From Chlorokybus atmophyticus (taxonomy: Eukaryota > Streptophyta > Chlorokybophyceae > Chlorokybales > Chlorokybaceae), in assembly GCA_009103225.1 (NCBI GenBank), contig RHPI01003053.1, positions 35,763 to 80,991 on the forward strand: 45,229 nt of DNA. Reading direction: 5' to 3'. The notes under the pieces are model-generated. The model was not told where the DNA came from and did no database searches. It saw only the letters and a list, made by a program, of their open reading frames with translations. Both the position numbers and the translations under genes were made by a program. Below, one piece after another: positions 21,895-32,450 of the stretch (position 1 is its first letter; each line of letters opens with the position of its first letter).

Positions 21895-23171
21895 CAATAA
21901 TTGTCACATGTTGCTACTTATGCACTTTATTCAACAATGCAAGCTATTTCATCTCCACGGTGTGGCATATGCATCATTCTTCGGCCTTTGAAGCAAGGGC
22001 CAGATCATGTGGTATGCTTAATGAATGGCCCACAAGTTCTTGTGTGTGCTTGCCAAGCACACACAAGCACGGCTTGCACAATGGTTGTGTGCATTACGTA
22101 TGTCTTGTCAACACTAGCATCTCTATCTTTTTCAAAGTAAGGTTTATATATCAACAGCGCTAGTGCATGAACGTTAAACCCATGGCACAACATGTTGAAG
22201 AAAGCCAACTAGATTTAACATGCCACATCATGCCACATCCGCAGCCACATACCACACAAACACTCTATTATATAGCTCACAGTGTGTTCATGCGAACATA
22301 TTGCTAACAATGCCTATAAGTGTCGGCGCAGCTGCGGCGAGCCTGGCGTCCTCCTCTATCGTCACCGTCAACATCAGCACAGGGCCCCGCCCAGGCACAG
22401 CCGCCACCGCCGCGGCGCCGCGCTTGCGAGGATCGTCAGTCCTTGCGCTCGCTGCAGCGCGCACGTCAGACAATGTCGGTAAATGGTCAAACCTTCTGGT
22501 AGATGGCAAAGTGGCAGTCCCTGCACGTCGAGCAATATAACCGTGTGTACCACATGCCGTTCAATCGACCCCGCCTTACACAACACGTATCGCACAATAG
22601 CCGCACGCCTATTTCCGCTTGATGCAACCCCCTTTTGCGAGCCTACTGTCAATGGCTTGAGGCTAAAGAGTGGTCAGCGATGTGCTTGCCAGCAGCATTA
22701 CAACGCCCCTCTCAACACACAGTGCGAGAACTCTGAGCGTTTTAGTACCTTTGAGTGTTTTAGTACAGGCACGTACAACAGAATACACCATGTTAATGAT
22801 GATTGTTGATTCACCAAGCATGTTCATGTAGAGAATATAGTGTATAACCAAAATCTTGCTTGCCGGTTGCTTCTGTGACCCCTTTTTGCGTGCACCTTCA
22901 GCATGCGTTTGACACTTTTTGCAGTTTCAAGTTGACGGCATCAAGTGTTGCAACTCCTCCTTTTCAAACTGGCTTCTCCTTTTCTCACGACACAAACCAT
23001 GTCTTTCTCCCCATGCGACAGCAACTGCCGCTGTGTTGGACGTGACAGACACAGCGCAAATTGAGCAGGTCAAGCTGGGTGTATATTTCTGGGTGTGTCA
23101 CTTGGTGTGGTGCATTGCAGCCAGCGCTGACTGTTGATTATGTGAGTTGTTGAAGTTGTGTTGTAGCGGAC
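21895..23171 (+). repeat. Dispersed 1.27-kb repeat, copy 1
   Basis: This aligns by eye with 35,328-36,601 along its whole length. Shared landmarks are AATTGTCACATGTTGCTACTTA, CATCTCCACGGTGTGGCATATG, GGCACAGCCGCCACC, GTCGAGCAATATAACC and TTGACGGCATCAAGTGTTG. Both copies stop being similar just after TTGTAGCGGA. In copy 2 that point adjoins the LTR/leader of the intact retroelement; in copy 1 it adjoins unrelated DNA. The GC-rich centre (22,320-22,540) lies in an otherwise AT-rich repeat and holds an open frame in both copies. A U3 region of an LTR variant or an independent non-autonomous element are both possible. Confidence 0.8.
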
Positions 23172-23320
23172 ATTGTGACAGCGCGTGGGAAGCTTGACGA
23201 AGCCTTCAGTAATTGTTGGGTTTTCTACTGTTGCGCGCTTACTCGGTCTGGTTCACATGGCTCTGGACTCTGTATCACTCATTCTCATCAATGTGTCCAA
23301 GCGTAGGCAGAGCTGCGACG

Positions 23321-23481
23321 GATGCTCGCGCAAGGTCATGGCTCGGTGGTGAACAACACAAGCATCTCTGGCCACGTGTACACGCCGCTCAGCAGCAGCT
23401 ACTGCGCCAGCAAGGCCGCTCCTAACAGCTTTACCATCTCTGCAGCCGTCGAGGTCAGCCACAAGTTGACCAACAAGCCAT
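23321..23481 (+). pseudogene. Short-chain dehydrogenase/reductase relic
   Basis: The plus strand encodes MLAQGHGSVVNNTSISGHVY followed by TPLSSSYCASKAAPNSFT and a stop at 23,479-23,481. This matches the classical SDR region with the catalytic Ser (NTSISG, normally NxSS), the YxxxK pair (YCASK) and the following AALNSF helix. The upstream Rossmann nucleotide-binding motif is not found in frame: a TAG lies just before at about 23,306, and neighbouring frames suggest frameshifts. The product ends soon after VEVSHKLTNKP, so substrate-binding parts are missing. It is probably a processed or truncated pseudogene, or one exon of a broken gene. Confidence 0.55.
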
Positions 23482-23673
23482 GAACACGCACGCATGTCAG
23501 CGTCATGTGCAACATGTTGTTATGAAGGTTGTGCAAAGAGGCGTGCGCGTGAGACGTGATCGCGCCTGGTTTCGCGCTCCCGTCAGAGATAATCTCGGCA
23601 ATGGTGAACGGCCCTTCCTAGTCGCTGGACTTTGTTCTCAAACTCGTTCTGAGCAGGAAGGTTGGCGGACAGT

Positions 23674-23744
23674 GAACAGCCTGTCATCAAAGAGCATTGC
23701 AACCAGCTGCTGTGGTTGCAATGCTCTTTAATGACAGGCTGTTC
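23674..23744. repeat. 31-bp stem hairpin with 9-nt loop
   Basis: GAACAGCCTGTCATCAAAGA and the 11 bases after it pair with 23,714-23,744 across a loop AGCTGCTGT, with a single C/T mismatch. Outside the stem, GACAG and CTGTC can pair again across a small bulge. If transcribed it would form a long near-perfect hairpin in the size range of small-RNA precursors. It could equally be a recent foldback duplication. Confidence 0.9.
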
Positions 23745-24410
23745 AAGTCTGTCACAGGTCATCAGCATTGACGGGGGTGCTGGTATCAACCACTACAGTC
23801 TGTGACATGAGCCGTGTTGATGTAGTATATTGGCGATTTGTCTCATGTGTTCAGTAGATCTAGTATATGCGACAAGTGTTTGTAACAGAACGTTGGGGTT
23901 ACCTGGCCCATGACATATCAGTGGCCTGGCTTGTCGACGCCTCCATAACAAGTCGTAACTTCGACTCAAGAGGACGTGCTTCTGTGCAAGTACATTGAAG
24001 CACTGCAGGCACTGAGTGTTCCAAAGTGCGACAAACCGAGTTGTAAAAGCTTGACCAACATCACCTCGAATAGCCAGTATGCATGGACCACATGCTTATC
24101 TGCTGGTTCCTGACGGATGATGCAAGAGAATGCGGGGCACGGTCTGCTATGCAACAAGCCATGCAACAAGCCATGCAACCTGTGCACAAGCCTCATACCA
24201 CTGCATGTGTCTCCAAGATTGCTGCACAACGGATTGCGCAGCTTTTATTGCTCACAACGAGATGGCCTAGTGAGCTACAGGATCAATAGCTCAAGGTCTC
24301 CAACACTATCCGTTGGAGAAGGATTATCACTCAGTGCTTCTAGACATTTGCCTACTCAAGTCCGAAACAACAGTTACGGAAAGCCAATCGCTTCCGGTTG
24401 GTGTCTTCGC
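23745..24410. other. Gene-free interval downstream of EXORDIUM-like gene
   Basis: No gene is seen. It includes a three-unit tandem repeat of a 12-mer containing GCAACAAGCCAT at about 24,149-24,182, and presumably the 3' UTR of the minus-strand gene ending at 24,411. Confidence 0.5.
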
Positions 24411-26444
24411 TCAAGTGAGAGTGATGCGGCACGAGGAGGCAGCGTTCTTGTTGTCGCCATGGAACCAGTCCCAGTTCTGCTGAATGAGGAAGCGCTTGCC
24501 TTTGATGTGCGTGTTGTAACGCTTGCCAGCATGGAAGTGCTGCTTGCCATACCTGCACCCCAATCTCAAGTGTTGTTGGTTGAGACGAATCTTGCTGCGG
24601 CCAAGTGATGACATGCATTGGGGGACACTTACGTCCAAGCGCACTTGTCGGCATTCTCGTTGCCCTTCTGATCATGCCATGCGTTGAGTCTCGGGTCCGA
24701 GTGGGCCTCCATCAGCTGTGGGGACCGCAATCAGGAGCAAGATTCAACAACAAGATGACAGCACGTGCGCCGACCCATCCCCCTCTTCCCCACCCACCCA
24801 CCCGAACACACCCCCACACAACAGCCTATGCGTGCGTGCGTGCATGTGTGCCAAGGTCACGCCTGATCTCCCTCATCGTGTACGCGCACAGGTGCGCGTA
24901 CTCACGCACATACATAAGAGACAGACGCGGGCACGCGCACGTACCTCATGTGCCAGAACGCTGGCCATCATATCACCCGCCCAGTCATTGGGAGCGCTAG
25001 ACTTCTTGATTGACAGCGGGCCTCCACAGTTTTTGGGGCAGCGCGTTGCGGCGTTGCCGATGAACGCGTACTTCATGTTGTGCTTGTCGTACGTGTGCCA
25101 ACCGCAGAACTTCCTGCAACACAATCACCCGACGATGATCTTGTGGTAGACTGTACCTCTCTTCACCCTATCAGAGTCAAGCTTACGTGCACAAGCCAGA
25201 TATGGTGACCGTGTTGTCGGTGATGACGAAGTACACGCCATTCGGATCAACCTTCTTGCCAAAGTGTGGACTCAACGCAGCGTTGCGGGCGAGGTGCTGC
25301 ACTTGGCTGGAGGTGATACTGCACACGCACACAAAAACATAAGTTCACAGAGTTGAGAGTTGTGTCCAGATGCAGAGCAGTTGCAACTGCAAGTTCACTC
25401 AAGTCCAACATGTTGATGACCACTCACGTGTGCCCAAAATGGTAGCCGTTGTAGATCACGCTTCCCTTGTACACGACGGGGGAGTGGCCGAGCTTTTTGT
25501 TTGTAGTGTAACGCGACTCGATGTTCTTCCACCACCCGGTGTTACCGATACCCTACTTGCCACATGTGGTGAGAGTGTTGTCTGCAACGTCGCGTGTGCA
25601 TGTGCTCAACAGACGCACTTGACTCACCTGTGCAAGAGTCAAGAGCGTTAAACGCGTTTTGCTGTTGGAGTAGCGAAGTCTGTCCCATTTGCCATAATAG
25701 GCATAGTACACGTGCACGGGCCTGCCCTGGCCCATCACGGGACCGTGAAAGTACTGGATGGGGGAGTTGATACCTGTGCAGGCAGATAGCAATTTCAGTA
25801 AACATGTCGGGGATCGGCAGAGTACTGGCCTTTGTGCAAGGATGTACGCGCGCTGTGTGGCACTCGCATACACGCGCATGCAAACAGACACGTGTGTGCG
25901 CAGAGTTGCGTGACTGTGCGGGGCGGTCGTGTACCTGCATAGGCGGATACGGGCCCCTCTCCACCCGCGTGTGTCTGAGCATCTGGGTCGATTGCACCAC
26001 TCGGCGCTTCTGCACAGCACACAACACAACTTCAGTCAGTTGCTGCAACACCGACAGTTCCATCACGCACGTCTGCCACTCACTGGCAGTGGAGGCATTG
26101 GTGTTCTGAGCTGCAACATTGTCACGGTCGATGTTGTTGATGGGATGAATGCGGAGAGGAGGGATGTCGCTGTCGCTGTGGCTAGCAGCCGCTGTTGCCT
26201 GGTGCACCTCCTCAGCGCTGATGTACTGCAGACCAACGAGCTCGACCATATCTGACCAACACACAAGCCAGTCAGTGGCAGAGCGGCAAACAAATTGTCA
26301 CACGCACATGTGGACATCCGCTGCAAAGTGCAGCACACACCCACCTAGCAGGTCTTCAGCGGCAGTGCATTGGGACATGATCTGCGTCCCAACCAGCAGC
26401 AGAAAGAGGAGGCAGCTCGTGGAGGCTGCAATGGTCGACGCCAT
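24411..26444 (-). CDS. EXORDIUM/PHI-1-like secreted protein, nine exons
   Basis: The spliced product is 379 residues. Exons: 26444-26345, 26251-26084, 26009-25935, 25773-25628, 25552-25428, 25318-25187, 25113-24945, 24715-24633 and 24552-24411. All eight introns are GT-AG, and the frame is kept throughout. Residues 1-28 form a signal peptide with a Leu-rich core (CLLFLLLVG). A variable Asn/Ala-rich segment follows to about residue 114. Then comes the phosphate-induced protein 1 / EXORDIUM domain: INSPIQYFHGPVM, VYYAYYGKW, GNTGWWKNIESRY, GVYFVITDNTVTISGLC, FCGWH, AFIGNAATRCPKNC, AHELMEAHSDPRLNAWHD, ENADKCAW and FLIQQNWDWFHG. Family members in land plants are apoplastic proteins linked to growth and carbon or phosphate status; the biochemical activity is not established. 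The family assignment is strong. The exact 5' exon is an inference from signal peptide, TATA position and phase. Confidence 0.9.
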
Positions 26445-26525
26445 GGTTATGACGCTGACCGATTCACTCTGGCACGCAGCAACCACTGAACAGACAATGC
26501 CACGGCTCCTGCCCAAACATGTTGG

Positions 26526-26533
26526 TTTATATA
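26526..26533 (-). promoter_or_regulatory. TATA box of the EXORDIUM-like gene
   Basis: TATATAAA on the minus strand lies about 82-89 bp upstream of the ATG at 26,444, a spacing that leaves a short 5' UTR of roughly 50-60 nt. Confidence 0.65.
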
Positions 26534-26579
26534 CCACATTCCAGCGCGACGTGGCCTGTTACGCGGCCTGAGGCTGGCT

Positions 26580-27168
26580 TAGCAACATCTGACAAAGTGG
26601 TGACTGTACTTGTATGAAGCAGCAATGGCGTATGGTAACTTGCCACGCACTGCCGGATAGCTCTGACAGCTCAGCACAGATGTAACACCAGAGGTACTAC
26701 GTAAGATCACGCGCGCCGTTTGGAGCCGCTCGCCTCTCGAGCCCAGAAGTCTAGTAAGCACATTTCAAATCGATCAACAAGTCTGCGTGGGTTGCTTACT
26801 ATTCCGTCGGTCGTTGACAAGGTTCCGCACTGCTGCATGTTGCCAGAGCGCCAACCTGGCTTCAAGCCTTGAAGTTCAAGGGCAAAGCATCTTCCAGCCG
26901 TCTAACTCGCTGGCTTGTTATGGCCAATGCTGCGTCTGTAGTCATGCGTAATGCTTTGAAGGCGTAACATAAACTGGTAATGGTTTTCTTTTCTTGCAGC
27001 TGCTACGAGCACATCCCATCCAATATAGCCATCATAAGCCATCATAGCAGAAATTCATATCGATTAGTGTCGCCGCCTCAGACGTTCGATAATTGCAATT
27101 AAAACATCACATTAATACACAATCTTGTACATTATGCTGGAACCGACAGGTACCGTATATACCCAAAC
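26580..27168. other. Gene-free interval upstream of the EXORDIUM-like gene
   Basis: No gene recognised on either strand. It may hold the promoter region of the minus-strand gene. Confidence 0.5.
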
Positions 27169-27281
27169 ACAGTCCCCCCCCCCCCCAACCACAGTCCCCC
27201 CCCAGCGTTTGTAAAGGGGGGGACAGAGTTTTGACTTAGGAGTCCCCCCTCCATTTGTAAGTTTACCTTTAAGGGGACTGT
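27169..27281. mobile_element. Small foldback element with C/G tracts
   Basis: ACAGTCCCC at 27,169-27,177 is inverted at 27,273-27,281 (GGGGACTGT). Inside are alternating C- and G-runs, for example a C14-type run after AGT and GGGGGGGA after TTTGTAAA, which also pair. Flanks continue weakly as inverted ATATA-rich sequence. It looks like a miniature inverted-repeat element, but no target duplication was identified. Confidence 0.5.
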
Positions 27282-27501
27282 ACCACATATATGGTATACA
27301 TATTACACATATATGCATACATGTATGTCTGATATGTAGGTTACATGTATACTTATATTTTTAAAATGTATGATATATAATCGCATATCGGATATCGCAA
27401 ATCTTATATAATGTATATGTATAAATATATACACACACACGTGATACAAAATGATATACCCATGCATTGTGTACAAAATATACATATGCAACTATGTACA
27501 C
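27282..27501. other. AT-rich simple sequence
   Basis: A TA/CA-rich, low-complexity stretch with many ATAT and TACACA words and no gene. Confidence 0.7.
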
Positions 27502-28395
27502 AAACATATGAGTTGCAACAATATGGTACAAATACTATTTATTTGTATACATACTGATAGTGTACGTATGTATCATTTGTGTTTATCATTAACAGCGTGA
27601 TACATGTATATGCTTAAAATGCTAATAAAATTCCCTTTTTGTGGGCCATGGTGGCACAATTGTTGCTTATCTTATAGGCTGCGTCAGCCTGCTGCCGTTG
27701 CTGGCCTGCCGGCACCACTATAAGTTACGCTACTGACTGTGACCAATAGTGTCATGCCTATTGTCCTCGCATGCCAGCCTTCATCGAGCATGCTCACGTC
27801 AAGACCCTCCCCCGGCCTACCAGCCTACACGCGTCACGTCTCAGTGGTTAGGTTGTGAATCTAGACTAGCTCATGACCATAGCCTACAAAGGCATCGCGC
27901 GTAGCTGTTCAGTTGTACGGTTGGTTATTAATTTTGTTCTTTTAATTAGGAGGTGTTCGTGGGAATAGCCTCGATATGACTATTAGCTAATGTTCTAAAC
28001 AGTCTTAATTTGACATGTATAAGAAGTTGAAGTGTTCACCAAACCAGCTAGTGACACTGTGAGTGAGAAAATGGAAAGAGCTAAGAAAGCTAAGAGCTTG
28101 TGAAGCAACTTTAACTACGAACACGCCATCCCACTTTTCAAGAATCCCCTCACCGTGTGAGGGATTCTTGAAAATTAGGAGCCTGTGCATGCTCTTGTGT
28201 AATGTGCTTGTTATTCCTGTGAAAATTGGTGTGCTTGGTTGCATCAGTTAGAGCATTGCATCCACATGTTGCTTACTCATTCACCTCACTTCACAAAGTG
28301 AGATATTCCCACTCATGCGAATAACTGTAAACAGCGCTACCTATAATAGTGCTTGTTGAGTCATTATCACCCTCTTTGCTCAAGTGAGCAGCTGA
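27502..28395 (+). mobile_element. LTR-like copy B (solo or truncated)
   Basis: This aligns with copy A from its left edge (AACATATGA) to CCCTCTTTGCTCAA, but ends about 190 bp before the position corresponding to the primer site in A. No gag follows, so it is a solo or truncated LTR. A palindromic insertion relative to copy A lies at about 28,165-28,180. Confidence 0.65.
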
Positions 28396-28952
28396 GGATA
28401 TTCCAACATCCATGGCAATAAGTAAGTTGGCTGGCTTGCCCTTTGCATAGGAATAGCCGCTAGAAGGTTTGAGACAACTTAAGTCAAGCGGTCCAAGCGC
28501 GAGAAGGTTCCAGGCGCGTCGGCGAGTCCGGATTTTGGAGACTTTCAGGCGCTGTAGTAGAATGATTGTATCTTGGTGATAGTTGACTATTTGGCGTGTG
28601 CTATAGCTTAATGGAAAGCTGCTGAAAGCTAGCTACGTGGCGCAACTTGGAGTGCAGGTTATGGTTGAGCGTGCTAGATGCAGTAGCTTTTGAAAGAGAA
28701 GCATGTGTAGCTGGCGGGTATTAAATCCGTGGACATGATGTTAATAGATGGTCTTGTATGGTCTCCTGACGCTGGTGTTGTAGCGTGCACTTGTGCATAT
28801 GTATGCTTGTCATCGTCCATCTAAACAAGTCATGGGCCTACACATGCTTGTGTAGGTTGTAGTGAGTTGAATCGCGTGAGTAGGTGTGGATGATGTGTGG
28901 GTAGTAGGTTGCAAACTCTGCGAGTAGCAGAGGGGCAACGAAGGTTACAAGC
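28396..28952 (+). other. Presumed leader/LTR remnant of copia relic
   Basis: Unrecognised sequence between LTR copy B and the copia gag start. There is no convincing primer site. It may contain the decayed copia 5' LTR and leader. Confidence 0.35.
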
Positions 28953-30117
28953 ATGGACGGCATCAAGTACACAAACGACCCACTAGACGTTGACAACTAC
29001 AACATCTGCAGTATGAAGATGGCGCTGCTATTAGCCCACAAAGAGTTGTGAAAGTATGTAGACCCGAAGGAGACTGTTCCCGTTGCTGAGGCGAGTGTTT
29101 GTGCGTCTCAAGGGAGGAAGGCTCTGGCGCTGATTGGCTTGCACATTGCAGACCATCACTTGGTGTTGGTGAGGGAGTGCAAGGATGCGAAGGAGCTTTT
29201 TACAAAGCTTGAGAACCACTTCAAGGCGCGTAACATGGCGAGGAGATACAACTGAGGTAGGAGCTCAACTCGTTGCGCAAGGAGAGCGGAGAGGCCATTA
29301 TCAAGTTCATGACACGCGCGAAGGCGTTGTGGAAAGACTTGCTCGGTGTTGGCCATGATCTCAAGGAGGTGGAGATATTTTGGGATGTGCTCATGTTTGC
29401 CCGAGGATTATAGGGTTGTTGTCACTATATTGGAGTCATCAACGGAGGACTTGACGTTGGATGGGGTGACACCACGGTTTCTTCAAGAGGAGCAACGCTT
29501 GAGGAAAGAGGATGAAGTAGAGAACGGAGCTGAACTTGGTGGTGTGGCATTCGCGACTTTATCGAGGCATGCACATCAGAAGAAGGGCGCTCGAGGCAGC
29601 AGCGTGCAGTGTTGAAACTGCGGGGAGCGTGGTCATGTAAGGAGCAAGTGTCCCAAGCTGAAGAGGACGAGGGCTGATGGTGAGGAGAGGGTGTGTGCGT
29701 TTCATGCATCTGATGAAGGAGCGGAGTATCCTGGGTGGGTGCTGGATTTGGGAGCAAAACAAGCATCTCAAAAGCGACAGGAGCAAGCTAATCAACCTCA
29801 CTCTGTTAACTGAGCCAGTCACGGTGGACTTTGGGAACAAGAAGATGCTGGATGCTGTTGCCAAAGGAGACGCCAACCTCAGGTGCAAGGTGGGTGGTGC
29901 AGTTAAGAAGGTTGTGCTTACAGATGTACTGTATGTGCAAGGTGCATCTGCTAGTTTGTTCTCAGTACATGTAGCCTCAAGGGTTGGTGCGAAAGTTGTG
30001 TTCCATGCGGACAAGGTTAAGATAGTGCTTGGGGGCGTCACATATGTGGTAAGCATCAACAAGGGCGGACTCTACTACGTTGAGGAGGACTGTAACGGTC
30101 AAGGCCAAGTTTCATGA
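28953..30117 (+). pseudogene. Copia gag-protease relic
   Basis: An ATG at 28,953 begins MDGIKYTNDPLDVDNYNICS, the start of a copia Gag (UBN2-type). It continues through KALALIGLHIADHHLVLV and ELFTKLENHF, then after a frameshift near 29,255 ESGEAIIKFMTRAKALWKDL. The nucleocapsid knuckle is C-stop-NCGERGHVRSKC (29,609-29,652), where TGA replaces a Trp codon. Protease WVLDLGA has Leu for the Ser/Thr expected after the active-site Asp. The pre-integrase segment VVLTDVLYVQGASASLFSVH is open to the TGA at 30,115-30,117. Early TGA codons (KEL-stop-KYVDP) likewise replace Trp. Integrase and reverse transcriptase are absent. It is a dead, 3'-truncated element. Confidence 0.85.
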
Positions 30118-30755
30118 TTTTATAACCTTTTTGCCCATATATTGAGCACCACGTTTTCATGACTTGTGCCAGATATTGGCGAGTTATGCGTCTGCTACGG
30201 ATATCAACTGGGGGCCCAGGACCAGTCCGGAAGGTGCTAGAAAACGGAGGGCCAGTCGAGAAGGGCTCGACCAGATTTCTCAAAGGGCCTGGCGCCAAGT
30301 AGAATAACTTGACCATATGAGCACCTAATCAGGAGATCTTTGGTGCGTAAGAAAGGTTTAGAAGTATACTATAAGGTTATGCAATAACATCTTAGCCTTA
30401 GATTTTGTGTACCACGGGAATCGTCTACACAGTAGCATGTGCAGACTGGCAGGTATAAAAGTGACATTCTACAATGTGCAATACAACCTTTAGCTCCCTA
30501 GTTTCTTGTGTGCAAGCCTGGTGGTGGTTAGCAGGGATTGCTAGCCTGTGTCCATTGGTGTGTGCTTGCTTGTGTGACGATCCAAGGCGCTACACAAGTT
30601 GGTGTGTAGCTTCGAGCGCATGCGCGTGCGTACGCCAGTGACGGGGCGCGCGTGTGTGCTTGGCAGAGGGGGCAAGGTTCCGGTGTGAATACCGTGTCTT
30701 GGTGAGAGGGTTATTGATTGGACCAAGTCACAGGTGACAAGGCACAAGCACCGTT
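30118..30755 (+). mobile_element. Copia LTR with TATA box
   Basis: Non-coding sequence ends in CGTTACA directly before a primer-binding site and contains TATAAAA at 30,454-30,460, about 300 bp before the end, as expected for an LTR promoter. The left edge is uncertain and is taken as the end of the copia relic. It could be the 3' LTR of that relic or the 5' LTR of a second, truncated copy. Confidence 0.55.
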
Positions 30756-30756
30756 A

Positions 30757-30770
30757 CAATTGGTATCGGA
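30757..30770 (+). other. Copia primer-binding site
   Basis: TTGGTATCGGAGCA directly follows the LTR end and matches the TTGGTATCAGAGC initiator Met-tRNA complement at all but one base. The internal region breaks off about 50 bp later at the N at 30,820. Confidence 0.75.
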
Positions 30771-30819
30771 GCACGGTGTCCAAAGGTGAGAGAGGAAGTG
30801 TGTGGGCGTTGCAGCTGCA

Positions 30820-30840
30820 NTGCTGCTGCTGCTGCTGCTG
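30820..30840. repeat. N followed by (TGC)n tract
   Basis: A single undetermined base precedes about seven TGC/CTG units. To the left lies a copia leader; to the right lies the minus-strand gene fragment. Contiguity across this point is uncertain. Confidence 0.9.
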
Positions 30841-31601
30841 CGCTTGCAGCTGCTCTTCTTCCACCTCCAGCTGCGTATCGCGAGGCCAAAACATATACTG
30901 CCTTGACAGTCGTCCCGCTTCGTCCCACATTTTTTGCGTCTGTAACCTTGGGTTAATTTGCATGGTGGGATAATTGGTGTAAAACTGCATCCACTCACCC
31001 ATCCTGAGATGGCCATGACTTCTGCCATTTGGTAGTACTTCAGCACCGCGACCCTTGGATGAGGGTGGGTCGGTTATTGATTGTTCTGCAATACGCTGCT
31101 GGTGAGTTTCTCGTGCAAATGTAAGTTGATAACAAGGCTTGTATAACAAAACAACAGCATGCATAACACGTGACGTGCACAGGATCCCAGCAGCGACTGT
31201 CAACGCGCTGCACGATGCGCCATACGGCACAGAGCATTGACAGCCCGGGCATGTCGTAAGCAATTTCGATTGTTGAACGCTCTTACCTTAGTGGCTTTCT
31301 GGAGTTCAAGCCCCATAGACTTGCACGCATCCTGGTCCTCGCTACCACCTCCGTTGTTGACCATGCGCACGACTCGGCACATCTGCGTGTTGAAGTGCTG
31401 TCCGATTTTGGTGGGCTTGGTCTCTCCCCGAGTTGGTTGACCCCTTGCATCACGGTGACCAGCTTGCACATTGCACAAACAAAACGGGCAACCCCAGATA
31501 AACGGCGCCCCTGTGGACGCCCGCCTTCGTTCCATGACGTCCAATTGCCTGGCAATCCTTCTCCTAGCAACTGTCTTGTACAACTCCTCACAGCTCAGCA
31601 C
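30821..31601 (-). CDS. Unrecognised two-exon gene fragment with poly-Gln end
   Basis: I do not recognise this protein. Exon a (about 31,601-31,287) encodes LYKTVARRRIARQLDVMERR, a CPFC-LC cysteine pair, and HFNTQMCRVVRMVNN. It ends at a good donor (AAG then GTAAGA). Intron 31,286-31,099 ends CACCAG. Exon b (31,098-30,821) continues in frame with RIAEQSITDPPSSKGRGAEV, MGEWMQFYTNYPTMQINPRL and MWDEAGRLSRQYMFWPRDTQ. A Glu-rich helix and a Gln run (CAG repeat) follow and meet the N at 30,820. The start codon is not identified; the frame's first codon is GTG, and an internal Met lies at VMERR. The 3' end is lost at the N. It may belong with the candidate transposon to its right. Confidence 0.45.
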
Positions 31602-31630
31602 ACCTCTCCTCGCTTCACCCTGCGCCCTGA

Positions 31631-31790
31631 GCTACACCCACACCCACACCCACACCCACACCCACACCCACACCCACAACCACAACCACACCCACAACCA
31701 CACCCACAACCACAACCACAGCCACAACCACAACCACAACCACAACCACAACTACAATCACAACAACAACAGCAAACAATACCAGCGAAA
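31631..31790. repeat. (CCCACA)/(CCACAA) hexamer repeat
   Basis: About 160 bp of CCCACA units grade into CCACAA units and then CAACAA, directly upstream of the minus-strand exon. The C-rich strand recalls telomere-like hexamers, but the unit is not a known plant or algal telomere repeat. Confidence 0.85.
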
Positions 31791-31845
31791 CCTTGCAATG
31801 GCTATATACGTCACCAACCTCCCGTCTAATTGACGATGTCCATCA

Positions 31846-32146
31846 ATGACAGCCGCCAAGTTGGTGAGTCCATAGCCCTAACCCTTGACAGCCGCCTTGT
31901 TTATTTTATGCATTTGTTGTTACAGAATCCACTGCATTTTATTATAGCATGCGTTTGGCGTCACTTCGCTGTCCAATAGATGACAACCGCCAGTTTAAGG
32001 ATTGACAGCCGCGTCGCTAGCTTTGTGACTTCCATTGACTGTCGCACTGCACATGGCACTGCACAAGTACGGCTTGTGCGGCAGTCACAAGGCTTGAGCG
32101 GCTCGTGCGACTGTCAATATGGAACATGATAGGACTTGACAGTCGC
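31846..32146. repeat. Cluster of TTGACAGYCGC motifs
   Basis: Copies or near-copies occur at 31,846, 31,885, 31,980 (GACAACCGC), 32,002 and 32,136 in forward orientation. Inverted forms occur at 32,107 (GCGACTGTCAA), and a TTGACTGTCGC variant at 32,036. Further copies appear at 33,528-33,548 as an inverted pair. The inverted form GCGAYTGTCAA recurs at 34,561-34,572, 34,671-34,682 and 34,779-34,790 at the other end of the region. Confidence 0.7.
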
Positions 32147-32450
32147 AGCAGCAACTTGGTAATTGAATGATGAGTTCGCATGCGCGTTTGCATGCGCCCT
32201 GGTGTTGCTTAAGTACTTGCATTTGTTGTTTTTGTTTTCCTGCGAGCTGTCAGCGCTTACCTGCAAGGTGTTTAACTTGCTTTAAAGCTTGCATGCCTTG
32301 TTGCTTGCGCGCTGAGTCACTGTCTGTGCACTAAGTTCGCTTGCTTGTTTAGCCTCAGTCTGTGCACTGAGTTTAATTACTGGTTCAGGCTGATCAGCTG
32401 CAGCACACCATGGCTACCAAGGAGGGCAGCCAAATGCGTGCCGCAGCTGA

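Noticed and set aside
22220-22540. Open frame conserved with 35,714-35,968, ending VAVPARRAI
   Set aside because: The match follows general DNA similarity of the repeat copies, amino-acid changes are frequent, and the N-termini are out of phase. Not called a gene.
31631-31790. Interstitial telomere
   Set aside because: The unit CCCACA/CCACAA is not a known telomere repeat and grades into other simple sequence.
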